NCBI GenBank assembly: GCA_934338065.1
Contig: CAKRGX010000022.1
Location: forward strand, 1-25,333
Reading direction: 5' to 3'
Source: an uncultured Eubacterium sp.
GTDB lineage: Bacteria > Bacillota > Clostridia > Lachnospirales > Lachnospiraceae
DNA: 25,333 bases
Shown here in pieces: positions 16,666-25,272 of the stretch. The stretch's first letter is position 1. Each line of letters starts with the position of its first letter. Made by a program: the position numbers and the translations under genes. Below the pieces are notes generated by a model. It ran no database searches and was not told the origin of the DNA. It worked only from the letters and a program-made list of their open reading frames with translations.

Positions 16666-17034
16666 TTATAATACTTCTGGTGCTAAGGAAACAATCTTCA
16701 TGAATTGTTTATCTCTTAACTCTCTAGCTACCGGTCCGAAAATACGAGTTCCTCTTGGAGTCTTATCGTCTTTGATGATTACTGCTGCATTCTCATCAAA
16801 ACGGATATAAGAACCATCCGGACGACGAATCTCTTTTACCGTTCTAACTACAACTGCTTTTACAACATCACCTTTTTTTACAACTCCGCCTGGTGTTGCA
16901 TCTTTGACCGTAGCAACGATGATATCGCCTACAGCCGCATATCTTCTAACAGAGCCGCCGAGAACACGGATGCACAATAACTCTTTTGCGCCAGTGTTGT
17001 CAGCAACCTTAAGTCTGGTTTCCTGCTGTACCAT
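16666..17034 (-). CDS. rplN: 50S ribosomal protein L14
   Basis: Large-subunit protein L14 (uL14), 122 residues, forming an intersubunit bridge and the docking site for the silencing factor Rsf[38 protein letters not shown] and [12 protein letters not shown] are invariant-type motifs. It lies 26 nt after rpsQ. It is one of the most conserved proteins in the cluster and appears intact. Confidence 0.98.
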   Translation of the reverse strand: MVQQETRLKVADNTGAKELLCIRVLGGSVRRYAAVGDIIVATVKDATPGGVVKKGDVVKAVVVRTVKEIRRPDGSYIRFDENAAVIIKDDKTPRGTRIFGPVARELRDKQFMKIVSLAPEVL

Positions 17035-17060
17035 AATAAATACTCCTTTCTGGCTACGAA

Positions 17061-17315
17061 TTATTTAGCTTTCTCAATAATCTCAACAAGTCTCCATCTC
17101 TTATCCTTAGACAAAGGTCTTGTCTCCATTACCTTTACTCTATCTCCGATGTTGCACTCGTTGTTCTCATCATGAGCCTTCAATTTATAAGTTCTTTTTA
17201 CAATTTTACCGTAAAGCGGATGTTTTACGTTATCTACTACAGCAACAACGATGGTTTTATCCATTTTATTACTTACAACCTTACCTGTACGGGTTTTTCT
17301 AAGATTTCTTTCCAC
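17061..17315 (-). CDS. rpsQ: 30S ribosomal protein S17
   Basis: Small-subunit OB-fold protein S17 (uS17), 84 residues, a primary 16S rRNA binder. [39 protein letters not shown] and [16 protein letters not shown] match the family. It starts 23 nt after rpmC. No unusual feature. Confidence 0.98.
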   Translation of the reverse strand: MERNLRKTRTGKVVSNKMDKTIVVAVVDNVKHPLYGKIVKRTYKLKAHDENNECNIGDRVKVMETRPLSKDKRWRLVEIIEKAK

Positions 17316-17338
17316 AACAAAATCCTCCTTTCTTCAGC

Positions 17339-17548
17339 TTAATTTGCTGCTTTCTTCTCTTTGGACATTGCTGTCTGAATACGAGCAATGTTTCTTCTTA
17401 CTTCTTTAATTCTGCTAGTATTGTCAAGTTGGTTTGTTGCATTCTGGAATCTCAGATTAAAAAGCTCTTTTTTGGCAGCTACTAACTCGTCATTCAACTC
17501 AGCCAATGACATTCCTGCAATTCCGTTCATGAATTCCTTACTCTTCAT
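17339..17548 (-). CDS. rpmC: 50S ribosomal protein L29
   Basis: Large-subunit protein L29 (uL29), 69 residues, a helical hairpin near the exit tunnel where SRP and trigger factor dock. [20 protein letters not shown] and [13 protein letters not shown] are typical. I place the start at ATG 17548, with GGAGG eight bases upstream. A GTG three codons earlier is open but lies inside the Shine-Dalgarno region. The first codons overlap the end of rplP by 11 bases, implying translational coupling. Confidence 0.96.
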   Translation of the reverse strand: MKSKEFMNGIAGMSLAELNDELVAAKKELFNLRFQNATNQLDNTSRIKEVRRNIARIQTAMSKEKKAAN

Positions 17549-17975
17549 TGCCCGCACCTCCTTCTAAATCTGCACGAGAAACGATCTTACATTTAATCGG
17601 CAATTTATGCATTGCCAAACGAAGTGCCTCTCTTGCTGTTTCTTCTGGCACGCCAGAGATCTCAAACATTACACGACCTGGCTTAACAACTGCTACCCAG
17701 TACTCCAGAGCACCTTTACCTTTACCCATTCGAGTTTCAGCAGGTGTCTTTGTTACCGGCTTATCAGGGAAAATCTTGATCCAGACTTTACCACCACGTT
17801 TTGTATAACGTGTCATAGCGATACGAGCCGCCTCGATCTGATTGGAACGAATCCAATGTGGCTCTGTTGCTACAAGACCATATTCACCGTAAGTAATCTT
17901 GTTTCCGCGTGTTGCCTTACCTCTCATGGAGCCACGGAACTGTTTACGACGTTTTACTCTTTTAGGCATTAACAT
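17538..17975 (-). CDS. rplP: 50S ribosomal protein L16
   Basis: Large-subunit protein L16 (uL16), 145 residues, needed for late 50S maturation and A-site tRNA placement. [33 protein letters not shown] and [20 protein letters not shown] are diagnostic. Its ATG shares bases with the rpsC stop (TAATG) and its end overlaps rpmC, so three genes are tightly coupled. Confidence 0.98.
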   Translation of the reverse strand: MLMPKRVKRRKQFRGSMRGKATRGNKITYGEYGLVATEPHWIRSNQIEAARIAMTRYTKRGGKVWIKIFPDKPVTKTPAETRMGKGKGALEYWVAVVKPGRVMFEISGVPEETAREALRLAMHKLPIKCKIVSRADLEGGAGNEE

Positions 17976-18655
17976 TATTTATCGCTCCCTTCCTTTGAAC
18001 TAGCCTTAGCTGGTTTTCCACCTTTGGTTGGAAGTACTTCACCATGATAGACCCATGTTTTAACACCAATCTTACCATATGTTGTATTTGCTTCTGCAAA
18101 ACCATAATCAATATCAGCACGAAGTGTCTGAAGCGGAATATTGCCCTCACTATAGAACTCAGTACGAGCCATATCTGCACCACCCAGACGTCCGGAGCAA
18201 GAAGTTTTAATACCTTTTGCGCCAGCCTTCATAGCTCTGCCCATGCAGGATTTCATAGCACGGCGGAAAGAAATACGATTTTCCAGCTGCTGTGCAATAT
18301 TCTCTGCAACAAGCTGCGCATCACTGTCCGGTCTCTTTACTTCTTTGATGTCAACAAGAACTTTCTTTGTTGAGAATTTAGCAAGTTCTACTTTCAATTT
18401 TTCAATCTCAGCACCGCCTTTACCAATAACAACACCTGGCTTAGCAGTATAAACTAAAACTTTAACACGATCAGAACTTCTCTCGATCTCAATCTTTGAG
18501 ATGCCTGCGTGATATAATTTTTTCTTTAAAAATTCACGGATTTTGTAATCTTCAACTAAGCTGTCTGAAAAACTATCAGCATCAGCATACCATCTGGATT
18601 CCCAGTCTTTGATGACACCAACTCTTAAACCGTGTGGATTAACTTTTTGTCCCAT
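17975..18655 (-). CDS. rpsC: 30S ribosomal protein S3
   Basis: Small-subunit protein S3 (uS3), 226 residues, at the mRNA entry channel with helicase function. The type II KH domain (about 38-107) has the GxxG loop in [13 protein letters not shown]. The C-terminal domain carries [17 protein letters not shown] and [15 protein letters not shown]. The start [15 protein letters not shown] is invariant-type. It starts 15 nt after rplV. Confidence 0.98.
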   Translation of the reverse strand: MGQKVNPHGLRVGVIKDWESRWYADADSFSDSLVEDYKIREFLKKKLYHAGISKIEIERSSDRVKVLVYTAKPGVVIGKGGAEIEKLKVELAKFSTKKVLVDIKEVKRPDSDAQLVAENIAQQLENRISFRRAMKSCMGRAMKAGAKGIKTSCSGRLGGADMARTEFYSEGNIPLQTLRADIDYGFAEANTTYGKIGVKTWVYHGEVLPTKGGKPAKASSKEGSDK

Positions 18656-18670
18656 CTTAATCTCCTTTCA

Positions 18671-19057
18671 CTATCTTTCATTCAAGATGATGGTAATGTG
18701 GCACATTCTTTTCTCAATACGATATGCCATACCACGTGCTCTTGGTCTGATTCTCTTCATTGTCGTTGCCTTATTTGCAAAGCACTCATCAACGTAGAGA
18801 TTTTCCGGGTCCATGCCATTGTTATTTTCTGCATTTGCAATGGCAGATTTCAATAGCTTCTTAATTACTGCAGAAGCATATCTTGGATTATATTCCAAAA
18901 TACCAAGTGCTGTCTGAACATCCTTGCCACGAATCGCATCCAATACAAATCCTGCTTTCTGAGCAGAAATTCTTGCATGTGACAACTTAGCAGATGGTCT
19001 TGTATCTTTGTTCTGGTTTCTTTCTTTTTTGATCTGGGATCTATGTCCTTTAGCCAT
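18671..19057 (-). CDS. rplV: 50S ribosomal protein L22
   Basis: Large-subunit protein L22 (uL22), 128 residues, whose long beta-hairpin (about residues 95-118, containing KRIRPRARGMAYRIEKR) lines the exit tunnel, where macrolide-resistance changes arise elsewhere. Here the loop looks ordinary. The N-terminal 20 residues are basic, a little longer than in E. coli. It starts 86 nt after rpsS, one of the larger gaps, with AAGGAGG upstream. Confidence 0.97.
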   Translation of the reverse strand: MAKGHRSQIKKERNQNKDTRPSAKLSHARISAQKAGFVLDAIRGKDVQTALGILEYNPRYASAVIKKLLKSAIANAENNNGMDPENLYVDECFANKATTMKRIRPRARGMAYRIEKRMCHITIILNER

Positions 19058-19143
19058 CTCAAGAAACCTCCTTTCTTACATTCACTTAATTCGCAAAGTT
19101 TGCTTTCAAACTCTAAACATTCTGAGCCGCAGCCCAAAATCTC

Positions 19144-19416
19144 TTATCCTCTTTTCTCGTCCTTGCCGTGACCTTTGTAAGTTCTTGTCAATACAAACTC
19201 ACCAAGTTTGTGGCCTACCATGTCCTCTACAATATATACCGGAACATGTTTTCTTCCATCATGGACAGCAATCGTATGGCCTACCATGCTAGGGAAGATA
19301 GTGGAACGACGTGACCAAGTCTTAATTACTGATTTATCTCCGGACTCGTTCATGGCATCGATTTTCTTCAATAAATGCGCATCTGCGAATGGTCCTTTCT
19401 TTAATGAACGTGACAT
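19144..19416 (-). CDS. rpsS: 30S ribosomal protein S19
   Basis: Small-subunit head protein S19 (uS19), 90 residues, partner of S13. [41 protein letters not shown] and [18 protein letters not shown] are family signatures. It starts 15 nt after rplB in the invariant L2-S19-L22-S3 order. Confidence 0.98.
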   Translation of the reverse strand: MSRSLKKGPFADAHLLKKIDAMNESGDKSVIKTWSRRSTIFPSMVGHTIAVHDGRKHVPVYIVEDMVGHKLGEFVLTRTYKGHGKDEKRG

Positions 19417-19431
19417 TACTCACTACCTCCT

Positions 19432-20277
19432 TTATTTCGCTAACGCTTTACCGTCGCGTCTTCTAATGATCATCTTGTTGGACTGCTTATGTTTCTTGCG
19501 AGTCTTATAACCAAGTGCAGGTTTGCCCCAAGGTGTGCATGGTCCCGGACGACCAACCGGAGCCTTACCTTCACCACCACCATGTGGATGGTCATTAGGG
19601 TTCATGACAGAACCGCGAACAGTAGGACGAACTCCCATGTGGCGTTTGCGTCCGGCCTTACCAATATTTACAAGGTTATGCTCTGTATTACCAACCTGTC
19701 CGATTGACGCACGACAAACGATCGGTACCATTCTCATCTCACCGGATGGCATACGGATGATAGCATATTTTCCTTCTTTTGCCATCAACTGAGCACTAAC
19801 ACCAGCTGCACGTACCAACTGTCCGCCATGTCCAGGGTACATCTCAATATTGTGAATCTGTGTACCAACAGGCATGTCTTTTAATTCAAGACAGTTACCA
19901 ACTTTAATCTCTGCTTCTGCACCATTCATAATCGTCTGACCAACTTTTAACCCTACAGGTGCAAGAATGTATTTCTTTTCTCCATCTGCATATACAACCA
20001 ATGCGATGTTAGCTGTACGGTTTGGATCATACTCGATACTCTTAACTGTTGCAGGAATTCCGTCTTTATTTCTCTTAAAGTCAATAATTCTATATTTTCT
20101 TCTAGAACCGCCACCGTGATGTCTTACAGTGATCTTACCCTGAGCATTACGTCCAGCATGCTTCTTCAAAGAAGTTGTCAGAGATTTCTCCGGGGTAGAT
20201 GTTGTGATCTCCTCGAAATCATAACCGCTCATGTTTCTTCTAGAAGGGGTATATGGGTTATAAGTTTTAATTCCCAT
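19432..20277 (-). CDS. rplB: 50S ribosomal protein L2
   Basis: Large-subunit protein L2 (uL2), 281 residues, essential for peptidyl-transferase-centre assembly and subunit joining. The C-terminal [18 protein letters not shown] motif (about 229-246) holds the conserved His232, and [19 protein letters not shown] lies at 42-60. It starts 43 nt after rplW. Length is normal for Clostridia. Confidence 0.98.
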   Translation of the reverse strand: MGIKTYNPYTPSRRNMSGYDFEEITTSTPEKSLTTSLKKHAGRNAQGKITVRHHGGGSRRKYRIIDFKRNKDGIPATVKSIEYDPNRTANIALVVYADGEKKYILAPVGLKVGQTIMNGAEAEIKVGNCLELKDMPVGTQIHNIEMYPGHGGQLVRAAGVSAQLMAKEGKYAIIRMPSGEMRMVPIVCRASIGQVGNTEHNLVNIGKAGRKRHMGVRPTVRGSVMNPNDHPHGGGEGKAPVGRPGPCTPWGKPALGYKTRKKHKQSNKMIIRRRDGKALAK

Positions 20278-20320
20278 GAGTTACACTCCTTTCAATTACC
20301 TCACAAAGTTTCAATGGATT

Positions 20321-20620
20321 TTATAATCCTTCAAAAATCTCAATATCTGCGCTGTCTTCCGTCAATTGTACAATTGCTTTCTTTTTCTTTGCTGTTTTAC
20401 CAACAACCATACCACGTCTGCGCTTTTTCCCATCCAGGTTCATCGTATTTACTTTTGCAACCTTTGTTCCTGGGAACATTTTTTCTACTGCCTCTTTGAT
20501 CTGAGTCTTAGTAGCGTCTGTGTGTACATAGAATGTGTATTTTTTAAATTCCATGCCAGACATAGATTTCTCAGTAATAACCGGTTTATCAATAATGTCA
20601 TAATATTTTAAATCTGCCAT
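20321..20620 (-). CDS. rplW: 50S ribosomal protein L23
   Basis: Large-subunit protein L23 (uL23), 99 residues, at the exit-tunnel rim and main docking point for trigger factor and SRP. YYDIIDKPVITEKSMSGME, YTFYVHTDATKTQIKEAVE and VAKVNTMNLDGKKRR are typical. Its ATG overlaps the rplD stop by one base (TAATG). Confidence 0.98.
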   Translation of the reverse strand: MADLKYYDIIDKPVITEKSMSGMEFKKYTFYVHTDATKTQIKEAVEKMFPGTKVAKVNTMNLDGKKRRRGMVVGKTAKKKKAIVQLTEDSADIEIFEGL

Positions 20621-21240
20621 TATGCGTACACCTCCTCGATTGCTTTTACAGCGCTCTTGGTGATAACCACGGTGTCATATTTCAAAACATCGTATACACT
20701 AATGGAGTTGCTATATACACCTCTTGCTGCCGGAAGATTCTTTGCAGAAAGAATTGCATTTTTCGCATCACCGTCAACTACTACCAACGCTTTATTAACT
20801 TTCAAATTATCCAAAACTGCTTTCATCTCTTTTGTCTTTGGAGCTTCAAAGTCAAGAGAATCAACAACGATCAGCTTCTCTTCATTTACCTTTGCAGATA
20901 AAACAGATTTCATAGCTGCTGCTTTCTCTTTCTTATTCATTTTGAAAGAGTAATCTCTTGGAACCGGTGCGAATACTACACCACCACCAGTCCACTGCGG
21001 AGCACGGATAGAACCCTGTCTTGCATGACCAGTTCCTTTCTGTCTCCAAGGTTTTCTACCACCGCCACGAACTTCAGAACGAGTCTTAGCTTTCTGTGTT
21101 CCCTGACGTTTATTAGCAAGTTGAAGAACAACCGCCATATGAACTAAATGTTCATTTACCGGAGCGGCAAATACAGAATCATTCAAATCAATCTTTTCTA
21201 CTTCTTTGCCTTCCTTATTATAAACAGATACGCTTGCCAT
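20620..21240 (-). CDS. rplD: 50S ribosomal protein L4
   Basis: Large-subunit protein L4 (uL4), 206 residues. The extended tunnel loop, containing RQGTQKAKTRSEVRGGGRKP and WRQKGTGHARQGSIRAPQW (about 44-83), reaches into the exit tunnel. In E. coli L4 also represses its own S10 operon through the leader, and blocks RNase E. Whether it acts on the leader at 22410-22693 here is unknown. It starts 25 nt after rplC. Confidence 0.98.
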   Translation of the reverse strand: MASVSVYNKEGKEVEKIDLNDSVFAAPVNEHLVHMAVVLQLANKRQGTQKAKTRSEVRGGGRKPWRQKGTGHARQGSIRAPQWTGGGVVFAPVPRDYSFKMNKKEKAAAMKSVLSAKVNEEKLIVVDSLDFEAPKTKEMKAVLDNLKVNKALVVVDGDAKNAILSAKNLPAARGVYSNSISVYDVLKYDTVVITKSAVKAIEEVYA

Positions 21241-21265
21241 CTGTGTCTTCCTCCTTTCCGAAAAG

Positions 21266-21895
21266 TTATGCCTTAACGGATTCTTTAATGATTACTGTTG
21301 ATTTCTTTGGTCCCGGAACCGCGCCTTTTACCAAAAGCAAATTGTTCTCAGCATCTACACGTACAATCTCAAGATTCTGGATCGTTACTTGTACAGCACC
21401 CATCTGACCTGGCATTTTTTTGCCTTTAAATACTTTACTTGGATCTGATGCAGAACCATTGGAACCAGCATGTCTATGGAATTTGGAGCCGTGACCCATT
21501 GGTCCGCGAGACTGTCCATGACGCTTGATCGCACCCTGAAAACCATGTCCTTTTGTCTTTGCGGTTACATCAATCTTGTCACCAGCTTCAAAGATGTCTG
21601 CTTTAATTTCCTGGCCCAACTCATACTCTGCTGCATTTTCGAACTTAAACTCCGTAAGGAATCTCTTGTTCTCCACGCCTGCTTTTTCTAAGTGTCCTTT
21701 GATTGGTTTGTTCACAAGTTTCTCACGAACATCGCCATATGCTACCTGTACTGCCTCATATCCGTCATTCTCAACTGTTTTAATCTGAGAAACATAAACC
21801 GGACCAGCCTGAAGCACGGTAACTGGTGTCAAAACACCGTCTTCGTTGAAAATCTGAGTCATTCCAACTTTTGTAGCTACGATAGCTTTCTTCAT
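21266..21895 (-). CDS. rplC: 50S ribosomal protein L3
   Basis: Large-subunit protein L3 (uL3), 209 residues, an assembly initiator whose loop approaches the peptidyl-transferase centre (tiamulin/linezolid-relevant region, [19 protein letters not shown]). It starts [16 protein letters not shown]. Its ATG follows GGAGG, but a 193-nt hairpin-rich spacer separates it from rpsJ, much more than the few dozen bases usual here. It may therefore be separately regulated. Confidence 0.98.
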   Translation of the reverse strand: MKKAIVATKVGMTQIFNEDGVLTPVTVLQAGPVYVSQIKTVENDGYEAVQVAYGDVREKLVNKPIKGHLEKAGVENKRFLTEFKFENAAEYELGQEIKADIFEAGDKIDVTAKTKGHGFQGAIKRHGQSRGPMGHGSKFHRHAGSNGSASDPSKVFKGKKMPGQMGAVQVTIQNLEIVRVDAENNLLLVKGAVPGPKKSTVIIKESVKA

Positions 21896-22088
21896 TTTCT
21901 TTTCCTCCTATAAAATCTACAGCGGATTGATTTCACAGTGTTCAATATAACACTGGCGGAAAACAATCATCCTAGATGGCTACTGTCATGTCCTGAACCG
22001 TAGACCCGCATCATAACCATAGGACGGGGGCACCATTTTCACCCCCTTGCTTCCTATATGATAGGAAACTCATCAAAATCTATCTTTA
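21896..22088 (-). promoter_or_regulatory. Structured rpsJ-rplC spacer, candidate rplC leader
   Basis: The spacer is 193 nt with no ORF. It folds into successive hairpins on the minus strand: 22051-22057/22061-22067 (7 bp, 3-nt loop), 22026-22030/22042-22046 (five G-C pairs), 21971-21982/22014-22023 (10 bp with a 2-nt bulge) and 21936-21942/21949-21955 (7 bp, 6-nt loop). GGAGG follows just before rplC. None has a T-run, so it is not a terminator. It may bind a ribosomal protein or be cut by an RNase to separate S10 from L3 expression. Confidence 0.5.
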
Positions 22089-22409
22089 TTATTTCATTTT
22101 GATGTCAATCGCAACGCCTGCAGGCATTTCCAAACGGGAAAGTGCATCTACAGTTTTCTGTGAAGGTGTCAACACATCAATAAGTCTCTTATGCGTTCTC
22201 TGCTCGAACTGCTCACGGGAGTCTTTATACTTGTGTACCGCTCTAAGAATGGTAACAACCTCTTTTTTTGTAGGAAGTGGCACAGGCCCACTCACTTTTG
22301 CTCCTGTTTTCTTAACTGTCTCGATTAACTTTGCTGCTGCAAAATCAATCAACTGATGGTCATACGCCTTCAGCGTAATTCTCATTTTTTGACTTTTTTT
22401 ACTTGCCAT
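22089..22409 (-). CDS. rpsJ: 30S ribosomal protein S10 (NusE)
   Basis: Small-subunit protein S10 (uS10), 106 residues, first gene of the operon. Besides its ribosomal role it pairs with NusB in transcription antitermination and with NusG in coupling. [39 protein letters not shown] and the ending [12 protein letters not shown] are diagnostic. The N-terminus (MASKKSQ) is three or four residues longer than usual. GGAGG lies 12 bases before the ATG, an extended spacing preceded by a hairpin. Confidence 0.98.
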   Translation of the reverse strand: MASKKSQKMRITLKAYDHQLIDFAAAKLIETVKKTGAKVSGPVPLPTKKEVVTILRAVHKYKDSREQFEQRTHKRLIDVLTPSQKTVDALSRLEMPAGVAIDIKMK

Positions 22410-22693
22410 AAAAAATAGTCGCCTCCTTTTCGTACTTTAATATTGAAATAGTACGACAAGTGGTGACTGTACACTCATCCGGGTGTGTCATATCGGTTCA
22501 TTATAAACATCTCCCAAAGGAGATTCAACACACTCGTTTATCTGCTCCAAGGCAGAAACTATGTTACTGTACAGTGACTTGCCGTCAGGTTTACTGGTCG
22601 AAATTGCTGATCTTCGACCTCTTGACATTCGCTCCACGGAAAAACCCACCTTTCGATGGCAACCTCACGCTTCATCGCTATCATGTCACAGCA
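22410..22693 (-). promoter_or_regulatory. S10 operon leader, candidate feedback RNA
   Basis: The leader is about 284 nt long and not coding. On the minus strand GGTCGAA/TTCGACC pairs 22613-22619 with 22596-22602. A long-range stem joins 22568-22581 with 22457-22473 (5 + 8 bp). It encloses hairpins 22541-22545/22552-22556 and 22509-22514/22519-22524. A further hairpin (22431-22436/22450-22455) abuts the Shine-Dalgarno site at 22422-22426. Nearer the 5' end a CCATC-GAAA-GGTGG hairpin precedes GTTTTT, which might act as a weak attenuator. In enterobacteria L4 controls this operon through its leader; the effector here is unknown. Confidence 0.55.
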
Positions 22694-22699
22694 AGGACT

Positions 22700-22728
22700 A
22701 GTGTAACATACATTCCCAACAAATGCAA
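22700..22728 (-). promoter_or_regulatory. Main promoter of the S10-spc cluster
   Basis: Minus strand -35 TTGCAT (22723-22728), a 17-bp spacer and extended -10 TGTTACACT (core 22700-22705). Transcription should start near 22693 and run through at least infA. The -35 lies only about 35-45 bp from the inserted elements on its upstream side, so any UP element could have been altered by the insertion. Confidence 0.75.
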
Positions 22729-22761
22729 GAGTTTTTTTCACGAAAGCTCAAAGCCTATGAG

Positions 22762-22954
22762 CCATATATGATAATGTCCTAATATACCACAAAGGAAAAT
22801 GTCCCAGTGTGGTATGATACTTCCATCAACAGATGGAGGTGACTATTATCAGAAAGGTGAATTTATCAATGAACGAACAAAAGAAATACGAGGTAATCAA
22901 ATCCTTAGCAGATCATCCGGCACCAAACAAACAGCGGGCTGCCCTTACTCTCGG
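22762..22954 (+). mobile_element. Left-end remnant of an IS1202/ISNCY-like element
   Basis: This piece holds the upstream region and first 29 codons of a transposase resembling the IS1202/ISNCY group. AATGTCC occurs twice (22773-22779, 22798-22804), and ATACCACA/TGTGGTAT (22784-22791, 22808-22815) is an 8-bp inverted repeat. The left boundary is approximate. The sequence jumps at about 22955 to an IS3-family coding region, so the rest of the element is gone. Family assignment is from memory of N-terminal sequences and is tentative. Confidence 0.5.
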
Positions 22955-22988
22955 TTTGATGAGCTTATCGAGCTCAGAAAACGTGTAA
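22869..22988 (+). pseudogene. Truncated IS1202/ISNCY-like transposase N-terminus
   Basis: ATG at 22869, with AAAGGTG about ten bases upstream, opens a frame starting MNEQKKYEVIKSLADHPAPN and continuing to LTLG at about 22954. This resembles the helix-turn-helix start of IS1202/ISNCY transposases. The following ten codons are IS3-derived bases read in the wrong frame, and TAA at 22986-22988 ends it. The protein cannot be functional. Confidence 0.55.
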
Positions 22989-23098
22989 AAGAGCAGGATA
23001 AGGAAATCCGCCGTTTAAAGGAAGAAAATGAATTTCTTGAGGAAGCAAGTGCTTTTTTCGCAGCCAGCCGTCGGAAGTCAGCAAAAAACAGAGATTAA
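22955..23098 (+). pseudogene. IS3-family orfA, 3' fragment
   Basis: About 47 codons remain, encoding the leucine-zipper-like coiled coil LRKRVKEQDKEIRRLKEENE followed by FLEEASAFFAASRRKS, which is typical of the end of IS3-family OrfA. The N-terminal helix-turn-helix is absent. The frame is open back to 22799, but those codons read the IS1202-like sequence out of frame and are not part of the gene. The TAA overlaps the orfB ATG (TAATG). Confidence 0.75.
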
Positions 23099-23826
23099 TG
23101 TTTATTGCAATCAAAACGGATGACGGCAGGATCAAGGGTAAAATTTCTTTTTATTGCAGAGCACTTCATGTTTCCAGACAGGCATTCAATAAATATCTAA
23201 AAACAAAAGCGACTCCTTGGAAATATCAGCCGTTGGCAGATGCGATGGTTGCTATTTGCCGCGAAGATGAATGCAATGATACATATGGAAGGATCCGTAT
23301 GTATCAGGCGTTACAGCTCAAACAGCCGGAAGGAGTAGACATTCCTGGTGAGAGAACTGTTTATCGTGTCATGGAAGAAATAGGTCTTACTCATAAACCG
23401 AAGCGTAAGCCTAACGGTATTACCAAAGCAGATAAAGAAGCTCGGAAATCAGATGATTTAATTAAGCGGGACTTTTCAGCTGAGAAACCTCTCGAAAAGT
23501 GTATTACAGATATGACTGAAATAAAGGCTTCCGATGGAAAACTGTATGTTTCAGCTATCTTTGACTGCTACGATTTAGCAGTGTTGGGTCTGGCTATGGA
23601 TACGAATATGAAAGCTGCCCTTTGTGAACAAACCTTAGATAATGCCTATAAAGCATATCCGATGCTCCGGGGTGCCATTCTTCACAGCGACATAGGTACA
23701 CAGTATACTAGCGAGTTGTACCGTAACGCAATCAATAAATACGGCATTCTTCAAAGTATGAACAGTGCCGGTGGCAGATGCCATGACAATGCAAGATGTG
23801 AAAGTATATGGGCACGATTTTACTAG
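23098..23826 (+). pseudogene. IS3-family transposase OrfB, truncated at the 3' end
   Basis: 242 residues of a DDE integrase. An N-terminal HTH_21 region (about 10-110) is followed by the rve catalytic core. All three acidic residues survive: Asp138 (ITDMTEI), Asp198 (LHSDIGTQYTS) and Glu235 (DNARCESIWAR). Just after this point the family pattern breaks and FY-stop follows, removing roughly the last 40-50 residues. This suggests a deletion or an insertion next to the IS256-family element. A truncated protein might be made, but it should not transpose the remnant. Confidence 0.85.
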
Positions 23827-23920
23827 TTATTTTATATGGTTTAAGGTGGGAGTATCCCAAAGTTTGTGTAAACCTTCAAACTGATGTAAGATATAATTAC
23901 TCAGTTTGGAGGTTTTTATT

Positions 23921-25177
23921 ATGGCAAGAAGAAAAAGTGACACACCACAGAAAGCAGCAATGCGCGAAATGATGCAAGGATATCTGAGAGATAATGATAT
24001 CAGCATTAAGAGCGGAACGGATGTGAATTCCATCATGAGAGACATGATGCCCGTTCTTTTGGAAGGGGCTCTCGACGAGGAACTTAACGAAGAATTAGGC
24101 TATTCTAAGTATGATTATCGGAATAAGGATACCGATAACAGCCGGAATGGACATTCAAAAAAGACCATGCATACCAGTTATGGTGATATGGATGTTGCCA
24201 TTCCAAGAGACCGGAAAGGTGAGTATGAGCCACGGTTGATTCAGAAATATCAAAACACAGTTACACAGGATATGGAAGAAAAAATTATATCCATGTATGC
24301 AAAAGGAATGACAACGGGAGATATCGAAGCACACCTGAAAGAACTTTATGATTTAGACATATCTGACAGTACCATAAGTCGTATTACAGATAAAATCATA
24401 CCGCTGGTGAAAGAATGGCAGGAACGACCATTACAGGAAGTATATGCCGTTGTTTACATGGATGCCATCCATTACCATGTGCGTAGTGAAGGACGCATTG
24501 TAAAACGTGCTGTATATATTGCTCTGGGAATTGACCTGGAAGGGAAAAAAGATGTAATCGGCATGTATGTTGGTGAGAACGAGGGAGCAAAATTCTGGCT
24601 GTTCATTATCAACGGATTAAAAAATCGTGGTATACAGGACATATTGATTGCATGTGTTGACGGATTGAATGGCTTTCCCCAGGCGATTGAGGCAGTATAT
24701 CCAGAAACGGAAATCCAGCAATGCATCATACATCAGATTCGGAATACAACCAAATATGTATCCTACAAAGATCTGAAAAAGCTTATGGCAGACCTGAAAC
24801 TTGTTTATGCAGCACCAGATGAAGCTGCCGCATTAGAGGAACTGGAGTCGTTTGGAGAAAAATGGAACGGTAAGTATCCTAAAATTTATAAATCATGGAG
24901 CGACCGCTGGCCAACGCTTTCGACATATTTCAAATATCCAGATGAAGTTCGCAAACTCATTTATACGACAAATGCTATCGAAGGCTTCAACCGCCAGCTT
25001 CGTAAAGTAACCAAAAGCAAGACCGTATTCCCAAGCGATGACAGTCTGTTAAAAATGCTTTATCTGGCTACCATGGATATCACGAAAAAATGGACCGGGC
25101 GTCGCAGGGATTGGGCTCAAATACGCGCCCAGCTAGAAATATATTTCGAAGAACGATTGGAAAAATTGGAACCTTAA
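23921..25177 (+). CDS. IS256-family (Mutator type) transposase
   Basis: A 418-residue DDE transposase. Asp181 (VVYMDAIHYHVR), Asp247 (IACVDGLNGFPQAI) and Glu354 (TTNAIEGFNRQLR) form the triad, and the Cys268/His271 motif (QQCIIHQIRN) is characteristic of the family. Length and spacing match intact members. A TTG at 23906 opens the frame earlier, but GGAGG at 23908-23912, eight bases before ATG 23921, fixes the start. A TATAAT at 23892-23897 lies upstream without a good -35, so expression is probably low. Confidence 0.95.
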   Translation: MARRKSDTPQKAAMREMMQGYLRDNDISIKSGTDVNSIMRDMMPVLLEGALDEELNEELGYSKYDYRNKDTDNSRNGHSKKTMHTSYGDMDVAIPRDRKGEYEPRLIQKYQNTVTQDMEEKIISMYAKGMTTGDIEAHLKELYDLDISDSTISRITDKIIPLVKEWQERPLQEVYAVVYMDAIHYHVRSEGRIVKRAVYIALGIDLEGKKDVIGMYVGENEGAKFWLFIINGLKNRGIQDILIACVDGLNGFPQAIEAVYPETEIQQCIIHQIRNTTKYVSYKDLKKLMADLKLVYAAPDEAAALEELESFGEKWNGKYPKIYKSWSDRWPTLSTYFKYPDEVRKLIYTTNAIEGFNRQLRKVTKSKTVFPSDDSLLKMLYLATMDITKKWTGRRRDWAQIRAQLEIYFEERLEKLEP

Positions 25178-25204
25178 AAATCTGAGAACTTTTGCAGGTT
25201 CTAT

Positions 25205-25232
25205 TTGACATACCCAATTTTTCTTGTATAAT
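25205..25232 (+). promoter_or_regulatory. Outward-facing consensus promoter in the IS256-family element
   Basis: A perfect -35 TTGACA (25205-25210) and perfect -10 TATAAT (25227-25232) with a 16-bp spacer point out of the element's right end. Transcription would start near 25239, at the foot of a 10-bp hairpin. It could express whatever lies beyond the element or make a short structured RNA. Confidence 0.65.
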
Positions 25233-25238
25233 GCAGTT

Positions 25239-25272
25239 AAGAGCAGAGAACCAAAATCTGGTCTCTGCTCTT
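25239..25272 (+). repeat. Inverted repeat after the outward promoter
   Basis: AAGAGCAGAG (25239-25248) pairs with CTCTGCTCTT (25263-25272), extended by ACC/GGT past one bulged A. No T-run follows. It may protect the 5' end of outward transcripts, or impede transcription or translation entering or leaving the element. Confidence 0.6.

Larger units (their letters stand above)
22955..23848 (+). mobile_element. Internal fragment of an IS3-family insertion sequence
   Basis: The fragment contains the end of orfA and most of orfB but neither recognisable terminal repeat. Its left border is the fusion with the IS1202-like piece. Its right border is the IS256-family element, with about 30 bp (23819-23848) of unassigned sequence before it. 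Without its ends the element is immobile by itself. Confidence 0.7.

Noticed and set aside
22559..22741. 60-codon minus-strand frame overlapping the S10 promoter and leader
   Set aside because: Its start lies upstream of the promoter, so it would not be on the mRNA, and the sequence resembles no protein family.
22799..22954. N-terminal part of the long open frame read as an intact IS3 orfA
   Set aside because: These codons read the IS1202-like start region out of frame. Only the part from about 22955 shows IS3 OrfA character.
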